From Thunnus maccoyii (lineage: Eukaryota; Chordata; Actinopteri; Scombriformes; Scombridae), in contig NC_056535.1 in NCBI RefSeq assembly GCF_910596095.1, positions 19,918,505-19,982,504 of the forward strand: a stretch of 64,000 bases of DNA. Direction: 5' to 3'. Position 1 is the stretch's first letter. Each line of letters opens with the position of its first letter. A model generated the notes under the pieces. That model made no database searches. It was not told where the DNA came from and worked only from the letters and a program-made list of their open reading frames with translations. The position numbers and the translations under genes were made by a program. Of this stretch, positions 1 through 16,611 are shown piece by piece.

Positions 1-1885
1 CCCAAACAATACAAAAACTTCCAAGAACAGAATTCACCATTTATAATCCTGAAATTTTAAGTATATTTCTTAGAGGTTAAATTGTCTAATCTCAGCTGCT
101 AACAGACTTTATGTTAGTTGGGAGCGTGGAGCTGCTGAGTCAAGGTCTGTCCTGTAACGACCACAACTGTTCAGAAAAGGAAAAGGGAGGACCAGAAGGG
201 GTGACTGGCAGTGTGGTCCACAACAATCAGATCATTATTTGGCCAAAAGGGCACCTGCTTTGTTTGAGGTAGGCCTGCAGGATTCAGAGGGTGATGACAT
301 GACACAGCTGAACAATGCAGAGCAAACAGGCGCCAATGTTTATCCACTTGAAGTCAGCAGTTTGTATTATGCAGATTTTTCATTTCTATTTTTAAAATTG
401 CATACATGCAGCAGGCTGAAGGCTGCTGCTTATTTTTTAATTTTAGATGAAGCATTTTGAGGTGATGGCATTTGACTGATGATGGCAAAAGGAGCTTCAG
501 GATTTGAAAAGTGTGAGACTGAAGTAGAAAGCGGCTATACTAAACGGAGACCAACAGGGGTCCCTCTTGTTTGGACAAAACACTGCAGTCTACAGCTGCC
601 CCCAAGTGACAGACAACAGCCAGGGACACAAACTACAGTTGATCCAAGCCTCGGATAAAAGATTGTGAGTTATTCATCAACAATATAGAGCAGTGAGCTC
701 ATCTGTTCTGTTTACGTATTGTTTAGTGAGTAGGAAGTTTTTGCTTGGGCACATTTTTATATTAAATAATTAAATTGTCTGACCCATAATGTTGACAGCA
801 GTAGTCAGAAGGAACTTGCATGTGGCTTTTTTGTTCAAGGAAGTGCATGTGCTTCTTTATTTCCTCTGAAATTACCCGAAAAGCAAGCCTTCAAGTTCTG
901 AGAATCAAGTATAAAGGAATTAGAGAGAGACCAGACTTTGTACAGACTATCTCAGGCCATGACTTTACGCCAAGATAGTGTTTACAAAAGATCAATCTAT
1001 CACTCAGCAGTTCAATCAGACGCATAATCCACACTATTAAAAAGTAAATTTGCAAACAATGTCGGATAAAATTTCACATAATTTTACACGAATTTTACAT
1101 TTATGAAGAATACTGTTGAGTGTATATACAGTATATTTACAGTTAATGGTTGTTTTTAGATTTTCTGCCATCAATTTACAACAAAACTCTATAATTCCCC
1201 CAAAACGATATTTCCTTTAAAAATTAAGGTCAACACTCATTATTCTACAACATACCTGTATTTCTACAAGGTTTTGTTTGTAAAAACACACCTAGAATTT
1301 AATTTTACATTTCATTAACATGAAAAAAAGAAATGCAAGGCTTTCTGTTACAAATGCCAGTGATTATACAACACAAATGTATTTTTACATGTGTTGCATT
1401 TGTAAAAATACTTGTAATGCCACAAAAGTGATAGACAGGTCTTTTAAAAAATGAAGTCAAATGATGGTGATTCCACGTGGCTGTATTTTTACTAGATTGT
1501 CTTAGCAGGAAATACACTGAAGTTAAATTTTAATGTTAAATTCCATAATGACAAAAGTGGCAAGTTTTTCTGGAAAATAATGTAAAAAGATGGTGATTCT
1601 ACAATATATTTGTATTTTTACAATTTGGTGTTAAATCACTATAATGAAAAAAATCTCCTCAAATGTGTCACGTTTTCCACATCTGTATCTTATTTGGGAC
1701 GGTATACATTAGGGTTACTTTACAACATAACATCTGTCGTAGGAATATCAAACCCAGATTATGTGGTATCACTCACCACTACAAAGAAAAAAATGTCTCT
1801 ACATATTTTTCCCCTTGTATGGTCATGTATTCCCTTATATTCAAAACCAACATATATATTTTAGATCTGTGACAGTCCAGTGAAC
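1..1885. other. intergenic, nothing recognised
   Basis: AT-rich DNA without a convincing exon on either strand; the open frames present are short and lack splice context. It may hold the far upstream flank of h6pd. In human the miR-34a gene lies upstream of H6PD, so I looked for the miR-34a mature sequence on both strands here and did not find it. Confidence 0.5.
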
Positions 1886-1893
1886 AAGGATAG

Positions 1894-2386
1894 CAGTGGT
1901 GGAAGAAGTATTCAGATCCTTGCCTTAAGTAAAAGTAGAAATACTGTCATCTACATGTAAGTACATTTTAACGCTGTAGTTCATCAATGTGGAGACAATT
2001 TTAGATACTCTGATTAGTCGTAATAGTACTGCATCATATTATACAAATGTATCATGTTTTTAATAATAATAATAATACAGTTTATTTATATAGCACCTTT
2101 CACACACTAATGTGGCTCAAAATGTGTACATTTTTTAAAGAGCAGACAACGGTTAGAATATTAAAATATGTTTTTTTTACGTAAAATTTTACAGTAATCT
2201 GAGAAGTAACTAGTAACTGTAAATGTATAAATGTATTGGGGTAGAAAATACAATATTTCCCTCTGAAATGTAGTGGAGTAGAAGTGCAAAGTAGCATAAA
2301 ATGATAATAATGGAGAGTACAAGTACCTCAAAATTGTACTTAAGTAGAGTATTTGTGTAAATGTATTTAGTTACTCTTCACCATTG
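1894..2386. mobile_element. hAT-like non-autonomous DNA transposon
   Basis: The element opens with CAGTGGTGGAAGAAGTATTC and closes with CTTCACCATTG, an imperfect inverted repeat. It is flanked by AAGGATAG (1886-1893) and AAGGATAA (2387-2394), a near-perfect 8-bp target duplication, which is the hallmark of hAT insertion. There is no transposase frame. Two related copies sit at 62300-62843 and at the right edge (63899 onward). The interior carries the typical run of AGTAAAAGTA and GTACAAGTACCTCAAA motifs that I recognise from many teleost introns and UTRs. Confidence 0.75.
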
Positions 2387-2587
2387 AAGGATAAGGACTC
2401 CACAACGCTGATACCCCTGCTGGTATCCTGGCGTTTCAAAAGCTATTAAAGCATCTTTTTTTCATTTCTGACCAAATACCACTCCAATTTTTAAATTAAG
2501 TCATTCAAAACCAGACAGATCTGAGTTGTGAGGAGGAGGGAAAAAAAACAAAACACCTTCATCACCTCCATCAGCGGCTGGACCGTG

Positions 2588-2599
2588 TCACGTGACTCA
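2588..2599. promoter_or_regulatory. composite E-box / AP-1-like site upstream of h6pd
   Basis: The sequence TCACGTGACTCA joins a palindromic CACGTG E-box of the MITF/TFEB/USF type (TCACGTGA, 2588-2595) with an overlapping TGACTCA AP-1/MARE core (2593-2599). It lies about 60 bp before a possible first-exon donor and just where sequence composition rises in CG content, so it is well placed to act in the h6pd promoter. The motif is seen; the function is inferred. Confidence 0.45.
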
Positions 2600-2653
2600 T
2601 GTAGGAAGCTCGTCCTAACGCTGCAGCGAGTCTCTCATGTCACCACCGGACAG
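2600..2653 (+). other. h6pd: possible 5' noncoding exon of h6pd
   Basis: The coding sequence of h6pd begins inside an exon with a good acceptor at 7543, so at least one upstream noncoding exon is needed. A candidate ends ACCGGACAG at 2653 followed by GTTTGC, a weak donor. The exon start is not visible. Other donors in 2600-3200 could be used instead. Confidence 0.3.
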
Positions 2654-3248
2654 GTTTGCATCCAATTAACTTTTCTTACATAGTTTGTCTGCTGTCTTCA
2701 CATAGGCATCTTCGTAGTTTATAGTCTTCGAATTTGTTTCGGGCGATAGTATAGCTGCATATTTAACAGGAGGATTGTAGAGCTTTATGTGTGTGTTTGT
2801 AGTTAAGTTTGACAGCTAGCAGGTGGAATCGTGATAGAGTTCAACGTGTTTTCCATCATTCATCTGTCGGTGTGTGTTGTGTCTCATCGCACAAGTGAAC
2901 GACTACGTGGAAATGACAAGTAAATACCAGCAGGTTGGCTTTGCTAAAGTAGATCAATAAGAAAATCTTTAATGTACGTTATGAGGCAGCAGCGGTTGGT
3001 TATTGATTGTAGTTCATACTTTGTTGCTAACTTCGTGTTTGCAAAGCCTGCGACAGGGAAGTAAATCCCACCTCCCCCTACCACCTCCTACATTTCACTG
3101 TTTATGTGATGTTTTTGTTTCCGTGCTGGCGTGAAATCGAGGCGACTACAGTAGCAGGAAGGAACACATTTTGAAGGGGGCGCAGAATTTAGCACGACAC
3201 GTGTGCAGCAGGATCTGTAAACAGAGAACAGGACTTGTTTGAACCAGG

Positions 3249-7543
<4,295 letters not shown>

Positions 7544-7569
7544 GGGTTTGGACGGTTTAGGAACACAGC

Positions 7570-10500
7570 ATGTTGGTGACTGTGTTACTGCTTCTGGTCA
7601 CGCTGTGTGCCCAGGGAGGACATGGCGAGGAGAAAGTGGAGGCACAGAGACCCGGCCATGTTTCGGTGGTGATAGTGGGAGGCACGGGTGACTTGGCAAA
7701 GAAGTACCTGTGGCAGGGCTTCTTTGAGCTGTACGTTAACCAGGTCAGTAGCGGAAACACCTTTTCCTTCTTCGGCGGAGGACTGTCACCTGATGACCAG
7801 GGCACACCAGTCCTCTTTGAGATCCTGAAGGCAGTGTTCTGTTTGAAGCACGTATCTGAGGAGCGGTGTGCTGTGCTGAAAGACCAGTTCCTGCGGCTCG
7901 CTCAGTATCGGCAGCTGAAGACCCCTGAGGACTACCAGGAGCTAGCCAAGCACATTGACAAACAACTTCAGGAAGAGGGAATGACAGAGGCAGGGAGGCT
8001 CTTCTACCTCTCAGTGCCAGCATTTGCCTATGCAGATATTGCTGAGAAGATCAATAACAGTTGCAGGCCGACCAGTGGGGCGTGGCTGAGGGTGGTGCTG
8101 GAGAAACCTTTTGGACATGACTTCAGGAGTGCTCAGGTACTCGCATCTCAGCTTGGTAACTCTTTGAAGGAAGAAGAAATGTACAGAATTGACCACTACT
8201 TGGGGAAGCAGGTAAGGAAATCCTACACACTATCTGCCTTGCACTCATGACTCATAACATGAGAACATGAAATTTTATGGTATGTTTTTCTGATTTTGTG
8301 ATTAGGTGGTTTCAAAGATACTTCCATTCAGAATAGAGAACAAGAAGTCTCTGGATCCCATCTGGAACAAGAACCACATCGAGAGAGTGGAGATTGTTTT
8401 GAAAGAGACCCTGGACGTTAAAGGTGATTTAAAAATTGCATCAACATTCTTGGCATGGGACATAACATGCTTTTTGTGATTTTCTGTCATTTATATACTG
8501 CTATAAATCAGATGTCTATATTAAAGATAGTCAAAGTTCCAAAACATGAGGTGAACATATGTAAAAATTCCACCTTCAAGTCAAAAGTCTGCCCTTAAAG
8601 CTCAGTTTACAAAGTTACCTCAACTTCTTCTTCGTCATGACATCATATTGTTCGAGTACGCACATAAATGGCCGACTGTTTCTCAGTCTTTGTTGCTAAT
8701 ATTGTTGCTAAGGTTTTTCCACGGGTTGTTCACATTGTCCAATCGCAGATTTCGGCTCAAATGTATGGATATTTTAAGAAGTTTATATTTCAAGTAAAGA
8801 ATGATAAAAGGAGTCTTTGAGGGGTAGCAAAGGGGTAGCTTCTGGGAACTGGCCAATCAGAACATAGTGGACTCATTGGGAGGGGAGCCTTAAAGAGACA
8901 GGAGCTAAAATGGCCTGTTTCAGACAGAGGCTAAACTGAAGGGCTGGATAAAGGGCCAGTATAAGATGCATAAGGAGTTTTTCAAATTGTAAGTCATGCA
9001 AAGATATTCCAGTAGAGCCCTAGAATATAAATATAGACCAGGAAATGTGCATAGTACTTCCCCTTTAATAACTTATAAAATATGAAAAAGTAGCAGAATT
9101 CTTAAGATTCAGTCGAGTGTTGATGTCCCCTTCTGTCGTTTTGCCCTCAAAGGTCGTATTCCCTTCTACGACCAGTATGGGGTGATCAGAGATGTGATAC
9201 AGAACCACTTGACCGAGGTCATGACACTGTTGACCATGACGCTTCCCCTGAATCTAAGCAGCAGTGAAGAAGTTACCCAGAACAAGCTGCAGATCTTCAG
9301 TTCCCTGCTACCTTTAGGAAAGAATCAAGCTGTGATAGGCCAGTATCAAGCGTACAAAACGGAAGTTCAACAGGAGCTGAATAAGACAAAAGATCATGTC
9401 AGTGTCACACCAACATTTGCAGGTGAGTATTGAATGCTTTTTTTTGGTCTTATTTTATCTACTTAATGTAGTCTTATCAGCTGAGTGGTAGAAAAGTTGC
9501 GATACAATACATATATAGTTATGCTAATAAATGGTCCTTTTTGTGTATTTCAGCTGTGTTGGCACACATCGATGAGGCCCGGTATGATGGTGTCCCAATT
9601 CTTTTGATCTCAGGGAAGATGTTAGATGAACGAGTGGGATACGCACGTATTCTTTTCAAGAATGATATCTTTTGTCTTCAGAACCACAACAGCATTCACT
9701 GCAAGCCCAAACAGATAGTTTTTTACTTTGGGCATGGCAGCCTTCAATATCCAGCAATTCTTGTAAGTAAGAATTTATTCAAGCCAGCTCTAATGGATGA
9801 GTGGAAGGAACAGACAGAGCATAAAGATGTCAATATACTAGGTTTGCCTATTTCGGACTACTATGTGCAAACTCCAACAGTGCAGAGGGAAGCTTATGCA
9901 GAACTTATTTCTCATATTTTTGCTGGACGCAAAAATAGTTTCATTAGTACTGAAAACCTCCTGGCTTCCTGGGGCTTATGGACACCACTGCTCAGTTCCC
10001 TAGTCAGCTCATTTCCTCGCATCTACCCCGGAGGTGCCGACAACGAGGACCTGCTGGACATCCGTCTGAAAGGGAACGACATAAGCTACAACAGCGAGGT
10101 AGTGATAATCAGCCCCGATCAGATGGGTGGCACGTCAGCAAATGGTTTCCAAGTGATGCAAGGTAAATATCGTAGTGCAGACATGGTGTCTGCCTGGGCT
10201 GAGGAGCTGGTTGAGAGGCTGGCTGCAGACATACAGGAAGCCGCGGAGGCAGCTGTGCGTGAGGGTGGTGTTTTCCATCTCGCCTTCTCTGGTGGGTCCA
10301 CACCCCTCGCTCTGTTCCACAGGCTGGTCCTGCACCACTTCTCCTTCCCATGGAGGAACACCCATGTGTGGATGGTGGATGAGCGCTGCGTGCCACTCAC
10401 TGAAATGGAGTCTAACTTCCACAGCTTGCACGATCATCTACTGCAGCATGTGCGGATACCCTATTACAACATCCACCCCATGCCAGTGCAGCTCAACCAG

Positions 10501-10896
10501 CGGTTATGTGTGGAGGAGGATGGAGCAGCACTGCTGTACGAGAAGGAAGTTAGCAAGCTGGTCAATGGCTCCAGGTTCCACTTTGTTCTGTTGGGAGTCG
10601 GCTATGATGGCCACACAGCCTCTCTCTTCCCTGGTATTAAAATGGATGGCCTTGAGGAGAGGCTAGTGGCCCTCACTGAAAGCCCTGTCAAACCTCACCA
10701 GCGTATGAGCCTCACATTCAGTGCCATTAACCGAGCCCACCGGGTTGCTCTTTTAGTGATGGGCAAAGGCAAACATGAGCTGATCACCCAGCTGAGCCGA
10801 ACGAAGGACAACCCAAACAAATGGCCAGTCACTGGGGTGAAGCCTGCTAATGGCAGGCTTGTTTGGTACATTGACTATGATGCACTTATAGGATAG
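7570..10896 (+). CDS. h6pd: hexose-6-phosphate dehydrogenase / 6-phosphogluconolactonase (ER)
   Basis: This bifunctional enzyme of the endoplasmic reticulum lumen oxidises glucose-6-phosphate with NADP and hydrolyses the lactone, supplying luminal NADPH, notably for 11-beta-HSD1. Coding exons are 7570-8211, 8306-8423, 9153-9422 and 9554-10896. Phases close and give 790 residues, against about 791 in human. The start has a hydrophobic signal peptide (residues 1 to about 19). The NADP-binding motif GGTGDLAKKY lies near residue 36 and the catalytic RIDHYLGK near 206, at the end of the first coding exon. The lactonase half starts around residue 540, with FSGGSTPLALF near 585, VDERCVP near 616 and GVGYDGHTASLFPG near 690. 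The large last exon carries the C-terminal part of the dehydrogenase and the whole lactonase, as in human. No frameshift or loss of key residues is visible. Confidence 0.97.
8515..9066. repeat. dispersed repeat in h6pd intron 3
   Basis: The intron between exons 3 and 4 contains a block that I recognise as a common teleost interspersed sequence. It includes AACATGAGGTGAACATATGT near 8543, GGGCCAGTATAAGATGCATA near 8954 and a closing ACTTCCCCTTTAATAA near 9057. The borders are approximate, terminal repeats are weak and no coding capacity is seen. Confidence 0.5.
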
Positions 10897-13440
10897 GGAT
10901 TATATTCCTAACTTTCAATCAGACAAATGTCTTTGGAGCTGCTTTAATTGGACAGCTGGTTGGTGGAAAAGAATGTATAAGTCAGCACTTGAAGGACTAG
11001 TGGTTTTACATGTTTAAGCTTATTAACTACAAATGATAAAATACATAACATCACTGCCTATATTCCAGTACTTGCAGAAATTAAACCTTGATTATGTGAA
11101 GTTCAGTGCACCAACAAGAAAGTTGTCTCTTTTGCAACTGCAATTGAATGTGACGACAACTAAACTTAAAGAATCGGCAGCTCACTGCAATGTTTTATGT
11201 GATGGGTTAGCTACCTCACAAGTTTCCACTCTTTGTAAATTGATTATTATAGCATAAGGAACATGCTGAAATTGACTAAATCCAATGGCTGGCTGCCTGG
11301 AAGGAAGGAAATCAGTCAAAACAATAGCTTTGAAACTGGTGGCAGTAATGTCAAGTGTTTGCAATCTGTAGTTGATATGTTAAAAGAACTGGTGGGGTCC
11401 TTTTTAATATATATCTAATGGTAAAACATCATTGGAAAAATCTTTTTCCGTGTGTGTGGTTTATCTAAGCCTAATTAAGTATGAAATGAGTGAAAATCTA
11501 TACAAATATATGAAGTGTACATGTCTGCAGTTTACAAAGTGCAGGGTATCGAGCACTATATGAATATCTGATGTTTTAAACATCTGGTGCCTAAACCAAT
11601 TCCAACAAACACAAAGATTAATTTACTTATTACAACCCAGGTTTGTTTCTATGTGTGAATTATATAAAATCTCAGGTGAATTTGCAGAGATACATACTGT
11701 GTAGTCTACTTTTACTTGATTGTATGTTTTTATTGTGGAGTAGCAGTGACCCACCTAAAATTCCATCATTTACTTAAAGGATATGGATGGTGATTTTCTT
11801 GGCTCATTAATGTGTTTTTAGTAGTTTTTGGACATCAATGGAGGTCTATGGCACAGAGGAATAAGATATACCAGACTTTGGATACACACACAATACGTCT
11901 AAGTAGGTTCAATCCATTGTTGGTTTGGCTTTACACATGAGACAATAAAGAAATATGGAAAATCACCAAACTTATCCTTTGACATAAGGGCTGAAAATGA
12001 AACTGGTTCCATAAAAGCAATTATATATTTTGTTCATATGCAAGTAAAAGACAACATACATTTGTAATAAATATCTTTCAAGTAATGTGAAATATTTGCT
12101 GCTTCACATTCCTGATCTGTACACATTCCATCATGAATATTCAATATCTGTGACCTTACAGTGATTTTTTTTTTCTTTGTTAAAGAATGATTCCAAATAA
12201 ATGTAGCTTTATTACAGTTTGAGGTTGATTAAGTATATCAAATTTATGAACTTGTGGTGAAAGACCCTCTTCAAATTAAAGTGCATTGCTACTGAATTTC
12301 AGCAGTCACCTCTGTCATCTGTCTGTAAAGGATATGTTGGGACAGACACTGAAAAAGCAGCTCTGATGAACAGTACAAATACAAAATATACTGTATGCAG
12401 AGCACCACATTATGTGACCACATTAAAGTCGAGATGAAATTAAAAACGCTTTTTTACCCCTTTTAGATCATATCCCCGGTTATATTGTCCACAATATATG
12501 CCAAGAAATACGAAAAAATCAATTTCTTTGTATGCTTATATCAAAATACAATTATGTTTTCTTCCTGTAAAACAAAATATGATGTGTGCTTATGTAGGCT
12601 TGAACCAACCAATTTCAACCAATAATATCATGACATCCACCCATCAATGAATCTTCAACTTTTAGCAGCACAGAGCCGAGATTCATTATGACACGCACAC
12701 TTTTTAACATTCAAATCAAATTCCTCCCAACGTTACATCCCGGCTGTCTATCCTGTTTCACTCAGAAATATGTCACAAGAAGGAAGTTAGATACTGTTGA
12801 ACGTTTCATCTGGACTTTATTATTATTATTATCTTCTACACATGATTGCATTTTAAAGTGTTTCCACAAGTTAATAATATTCCAGTTGTTTTAAAGCTTG
12901 ACAAATTAAATTTTTACATATGGATTTCTGGTGAATAAATATCTGAAGTGCAAAATGAATTCTGGCTGTATGAAACAGTGATCTGCTTTGTGGAAATGAA
13001 ACCTATTTTTCAATACGTCATCTGTACTTTTTAATGCTACATTCTAGCTTCAATTGTAAAACATTTCCTTTTAATTTTCCTACTGTAATCTCCTCAATGT
13101 AGCTTTACTTTTACAATGTGAGCTGAACACTACTTTCAGTACTGCATACAGATTTCACAGCTGCATTTTTATTTGTATAATTACACACTGATTTGATGTG
13201 AAGTACATATTTCTGACCAATTGTCAAATGAAACAAATGTAAACAATCCATCAACAAAATAAAAAAAAAACATCTGCTTTGCTGAAGAGAGCATTAAAAC
13301 GTGAGAAGGATTGAGTTACTTTCCCTTTTTTTTGTTCCCATGGTTTAAAGTTACCAGCCACTGGTGGCATGGAAACCACATGAAATCTTAATATGTGGGG
13401 TATCGGATGTCAACGTGGGACAGCTGGACTGTTTTATCGC
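10897..13440. other. h6pd 3' UTR and intergenic stretch
   Basis: No exon-like sequence. Canonical AATAAA signals for h6pd lie at 11944-11949 and 12196-12201, so the 3' UTR may be 1.0 to 1.3 kb. The remainder up to the convergent membrane-protein gene is AT-rich, with no recognised element. Confidence 0.5.
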
Positions 13441-14478
13441 TCATTGTTTCTGCTCGGTCACAGGCAGCCTGTTAGTCAACCAGAGTCCTCCTCTGACCAT
13501 GAAAAAACCTGAACAGACACAAGCAGGTGTTATTCCTTTGAACTGAAGATTCAGTGTATGAATGGCACCGTGCAGCATTTGTATATTTATAAGAAATGTA
13601 CTTTACCTGTACTGAAAATGGAAGCAACTGTTAGAATAAGGGACATGTAGTACAGCTCGGGTGTGGTTTTGGCCTGCAGATACACATATATATGATATTT
13701 TAATGCTTCAGTTTCTCAATAGAACTCAATTTTATTACTCATTACAGTCTTTTTCTTACACATGCTGCCGCTGTCAGAGTCAGGATGGCAGTACACACTC
13801 CATGTCCAAATGACATCAGTCCAAACACATGACAGGACGCCCACAAGCCCTGAGGAACTGGGTCTATCAATGTGAATATCACTGCAAAACCTATAAAGAG
13901 AGTTGAACAGAGAGAGAAAAAAAACTTTAATGTTTCAGAGGTTTGAGTCATCCTGTCTGTGCAATCTTGTGCCTTATTGATAATATGTGAAACACTTAAG
14001 TTCTGATCTGGCGAGGTTCACCTGAAGCTATGAAGGACAAGGCTATGGAGGCTGACAGGTTGTTCAGAAGAGGCTGCCTGCAGTATCTTGAGGATTTTGG
14101 CCTTAAAAACAAAACAGACACCATTTCAATGCCACATCCCCGCTTACATAAATGTATTTTTATGGCTCGATCATCACCTGTGCACTAGCTACCTTCCCAT
14201 GACGTAGAACTGGGGGACCAGAACAAGGGTTGCGAACACTGCGTTCACTATTTGACTGCAAATGAAACATTAAGAAAATATGAATAATAAAAAACACCTT
14301 GTAATGACAATGTTTGAATCAATATTGGTGTATTTTTTGTATCAAAACAGAAATGGGATTTGTTTTTATGATATATTGCAAAAACAACCAAAACAGCAAC
14401 TTACAATTTTAACCTCTGATGCCTTGATATCCATCTGCTGCTGTGATACGCCATGATGATAAGCGTGTAGAAAAACAT
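13441..14478 (-). CDS. uncharacterised four-pass membrane protein, 160 aa
   Basis: I do not recognise this family. Six minus-strand exons, each bounded by AG and GT, join in phase: 14478-14405, 14255-14193, 14101-14022, 13890-13760, 13673-13607 and 13508-13441, giving 160 residues and a TGA. The ATG is preceded in the same exon by an in-frame TGA, which fixes the start if that exon is first. After a short N-terminus (MFFYTLIIMAYHSSRW) come four hydrophobic segments, roughly residues 25-44, 58-82, 88-116 and 122-148. A basic loop (RPKSSRYCRQ) follows the first and the tail NRLPVTEQKQ is polar. The segment ASGFAVIFTLIDPVPQG is distinctive. No single open frame reveals the gene, so it is easily missed. 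It is transcribed away from rbp7 across about 500 bp. Function unknown. Confidence 0.75.
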
Positions 14479-14975
14479 GGATGTTCAGGCGGATATATGC
14501 ACTGTAACACAATTCCTGGTGAATGAATGTGTCCTACTGAAGAACTGCCAACAGCTCCAAAGGTGAGCAGGAAGAAGGATTGTGTTTCACACAGCACAAG
14601 AACAGAGACCTCTGCTCCATATTGTATTTTCTAAAAGCTCAAATTCTGCACATAAATCTCAGTTTGAAGATTATGTTTTTGCCCACAGCAGGCTTCAGCA
14701 AACCCAGAGTGGTATAAATATGCAGTATGATAAATGTGTGATTTAAAGACACTTTCTACATAACAGGAACTGGACAGTTGCCTCATATTATGTGTAAAAA
14801 GTCCTGTTCCGCCCTCCAGTGCTCCTTCCACCTCCTTTGTATGTGTCCAAAATAGCTTCAGCAGGCAACATGTCACCCCTACCCTATATTGACACACAAT
14901 GAAACATCCCACCCGAGAGCTTTAAATTCGTACGCTCCTGAGAGTCATGTCCAGAGATCCACACAAACATCCAAG
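14479..14975. promoter_or_regulatory. shared divergent intergenic region
   Basis: Start codons of the membrane-protein gene (minus) and rbp7 (plus) are 497 bp apart. A possible acceptor on the minus strand (TTGTGTTACAG, just above 14500) hints at a further 5' noncoding exon for the membrane-protein gene. No classical CpG-rich core is obvious. Shared regulation is an inference from spacing only. Confidence 0.4.
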
Positions 14976-16162
14976 ATGCCTGTCGACTACAGCGGGACCT
15001 GGGACATCGTCAGCAATGTCAATTTTGAGAAATACATGGTCGTGCTTGGTAAGTTCTTTGAAGAAATGATTTGCAACAATACTTGCTAGAATTTAATTCG
15101 AGTGTTTTTTTTTTGTAAATCTTAAAGTACAGGATATGAGAAAAATCCTTGTGTACAGTCATCTGAGTAGCTGCTGTGAATATTTTAGTTTCCTTAGCGT
15201 CATTAAAAACAAATGGAAGTATACTTACTGTAAGGTATCAGTGTGTGTTTCAGTGACACAAAATGTTCAGGTTTGTATTTTCTGATCACAGCATGATGAG
15301 TGTGGTAAAAAGAAAAGAGTGTGGAGCAAGTTAACGTTCTTATGAATGAAAAAAGCTGTGAAACTTTGTTCTAACAATTTACTCTCCTTTTGACGTTCAG
15401 GCATTGATTTTGCAACCCGCAAGATTGCAGCGATGTTGAAGCCCCAGAAAGTGATTAAGCAAGAAGGAGACTGTTTCACAATCAGAACACTCACTAGCTT
15501 CAAAAATTACGAATGTTCGTTCAAAATCGGGGAAGAGTACCACGAGGTGACTCAAGGAATGGACAACCGGTCATGCCAGGTGACAAGTTTTAACAAGCTG
15601 TTTGTAGTCACAAATTTAACCTGAGTAAAATGTTTCTGTGATCAACACCAGTGCCTATAAGAAGATAAAATTAAGACTTTGATACATAGTCACACTTCAG
15701 ACTGTTTTCTGTGGTAGTACGGGTCATATTTAAATGTTTTTTTTTATTATTAATTTAATTTAATTTCTGTTCTCTATCAGACTGTGGTCAACTGGCAAAA
15801 TGACAAGCTGGTGTGCGTTCAGAAAGGAGAGAAGAAGAACAGAGGGTGGACTCACTGGATCGAGGGAGACGAGCTCCATCTGGTACTACACTTTGTGAAA
15901 TTCAGAAATCTGTATACAGTATTTTGTGGATTCATACAATATCTTATTTTTTTTACATCCATATTTAAAAAGCATATGTTATTTAATGAACAAGTGCACA
16001 CAAGAATCTATTGCTCCATAAAACTAATACAACCCAGTTCATTCAATGTTACTCTCGCTTTTACAGCTTGACACTAATGCACAGTGGAAACATGTTTTCT
16101 CTTTCCAGGAACTCACTTGTGAGGACCAAGTCTGCAAGCAAGTTTATAAAAGGACTCTGTAA
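14976..16162 (+). CDS. rbp7: cellular retinol-binding protein 7
   Basis: Intracellular lipid-binding protein of the FABP/CRBP family; it carries retinol in the cytosol. Four exons, 14976-15048, 15401-15579, 15781-15882 and 16109-16162, give 135 residues with the classic three-intron layout of the family. The N-terminal signature [15 protein letters not shown] is present, followed by [17 protein letters not shown] and [19 protein letters not shown]. The residue at family position 108 is His (RGWTH), as in RBP7 and RBP5, rather than the Gln of RBP1. The neighbours cenps and h6pd also lie near RBP7 in human 1p36.2. The assignment to rbp7 rather than rbp5 rests on that context and on sequence resemblance. 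Confidence 0.88.
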
Positions 16163-16285
16163 TTGTTCATGTCTGTTAAAACAATTTCAGACTGCAGAGA
16201 GCATTTAACAGTTATTGCATTTCCATGAAACGAGCCATAAGCCACATAATGCAGCTGTTGTACTGTATTAGGAGCGTATAATTTG

Positions 16286-16291
16286 AATAAA
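16286..16291 (+). terminator. rbp7: rbp7 poly(A) signal
   Basis: AATAAA lies 124 bp after the rbp7 stop codon, with a TG-rich stretch (AATGTGTGTTTGG) following, a normal cleavage context. Confidence 0.7.
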
Positions 16292-16611
16292 ATGTGTGTT
16301 TGGATTCATGTACTTGGGTTATAGTAGTTTAATTTACCTCCTCCGGACCACAGGATGGTGCTGTAAAACTTTTACTCCGGAAAAAAATGAAAAGCACTAC
16401 AGAGTTGTTGGTTTGCTTGTAAATTTATGCCGCGAGTTTTCCTTCTGTGGTTGACGAATTTCAAACAAATTGAAATAAACTGAATACGGTTTTTGTCATG
16501 TCGTGATTGTGTGAGGATTTTTTTTTTTTTTTTTACCAACTTTGTCACTTGCTGCCGCCGTGATAATCCTGTTTGTTCAGCTGTTTGGTGAAAAGTTTCA
16601 ACAGAAGAAAA

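Noticed and set aside
239-460. 73-codon frame at the left edge
   Set aside because: No domain, no splice signals and AT-rich composition; probably chance.
10109-10666. Several frames overlapping the lactonase part of h6pd, both strands
   Set aside because: Out-of-frame shadows of the h6pd last exon; no splice signals or family resemblance of their own.
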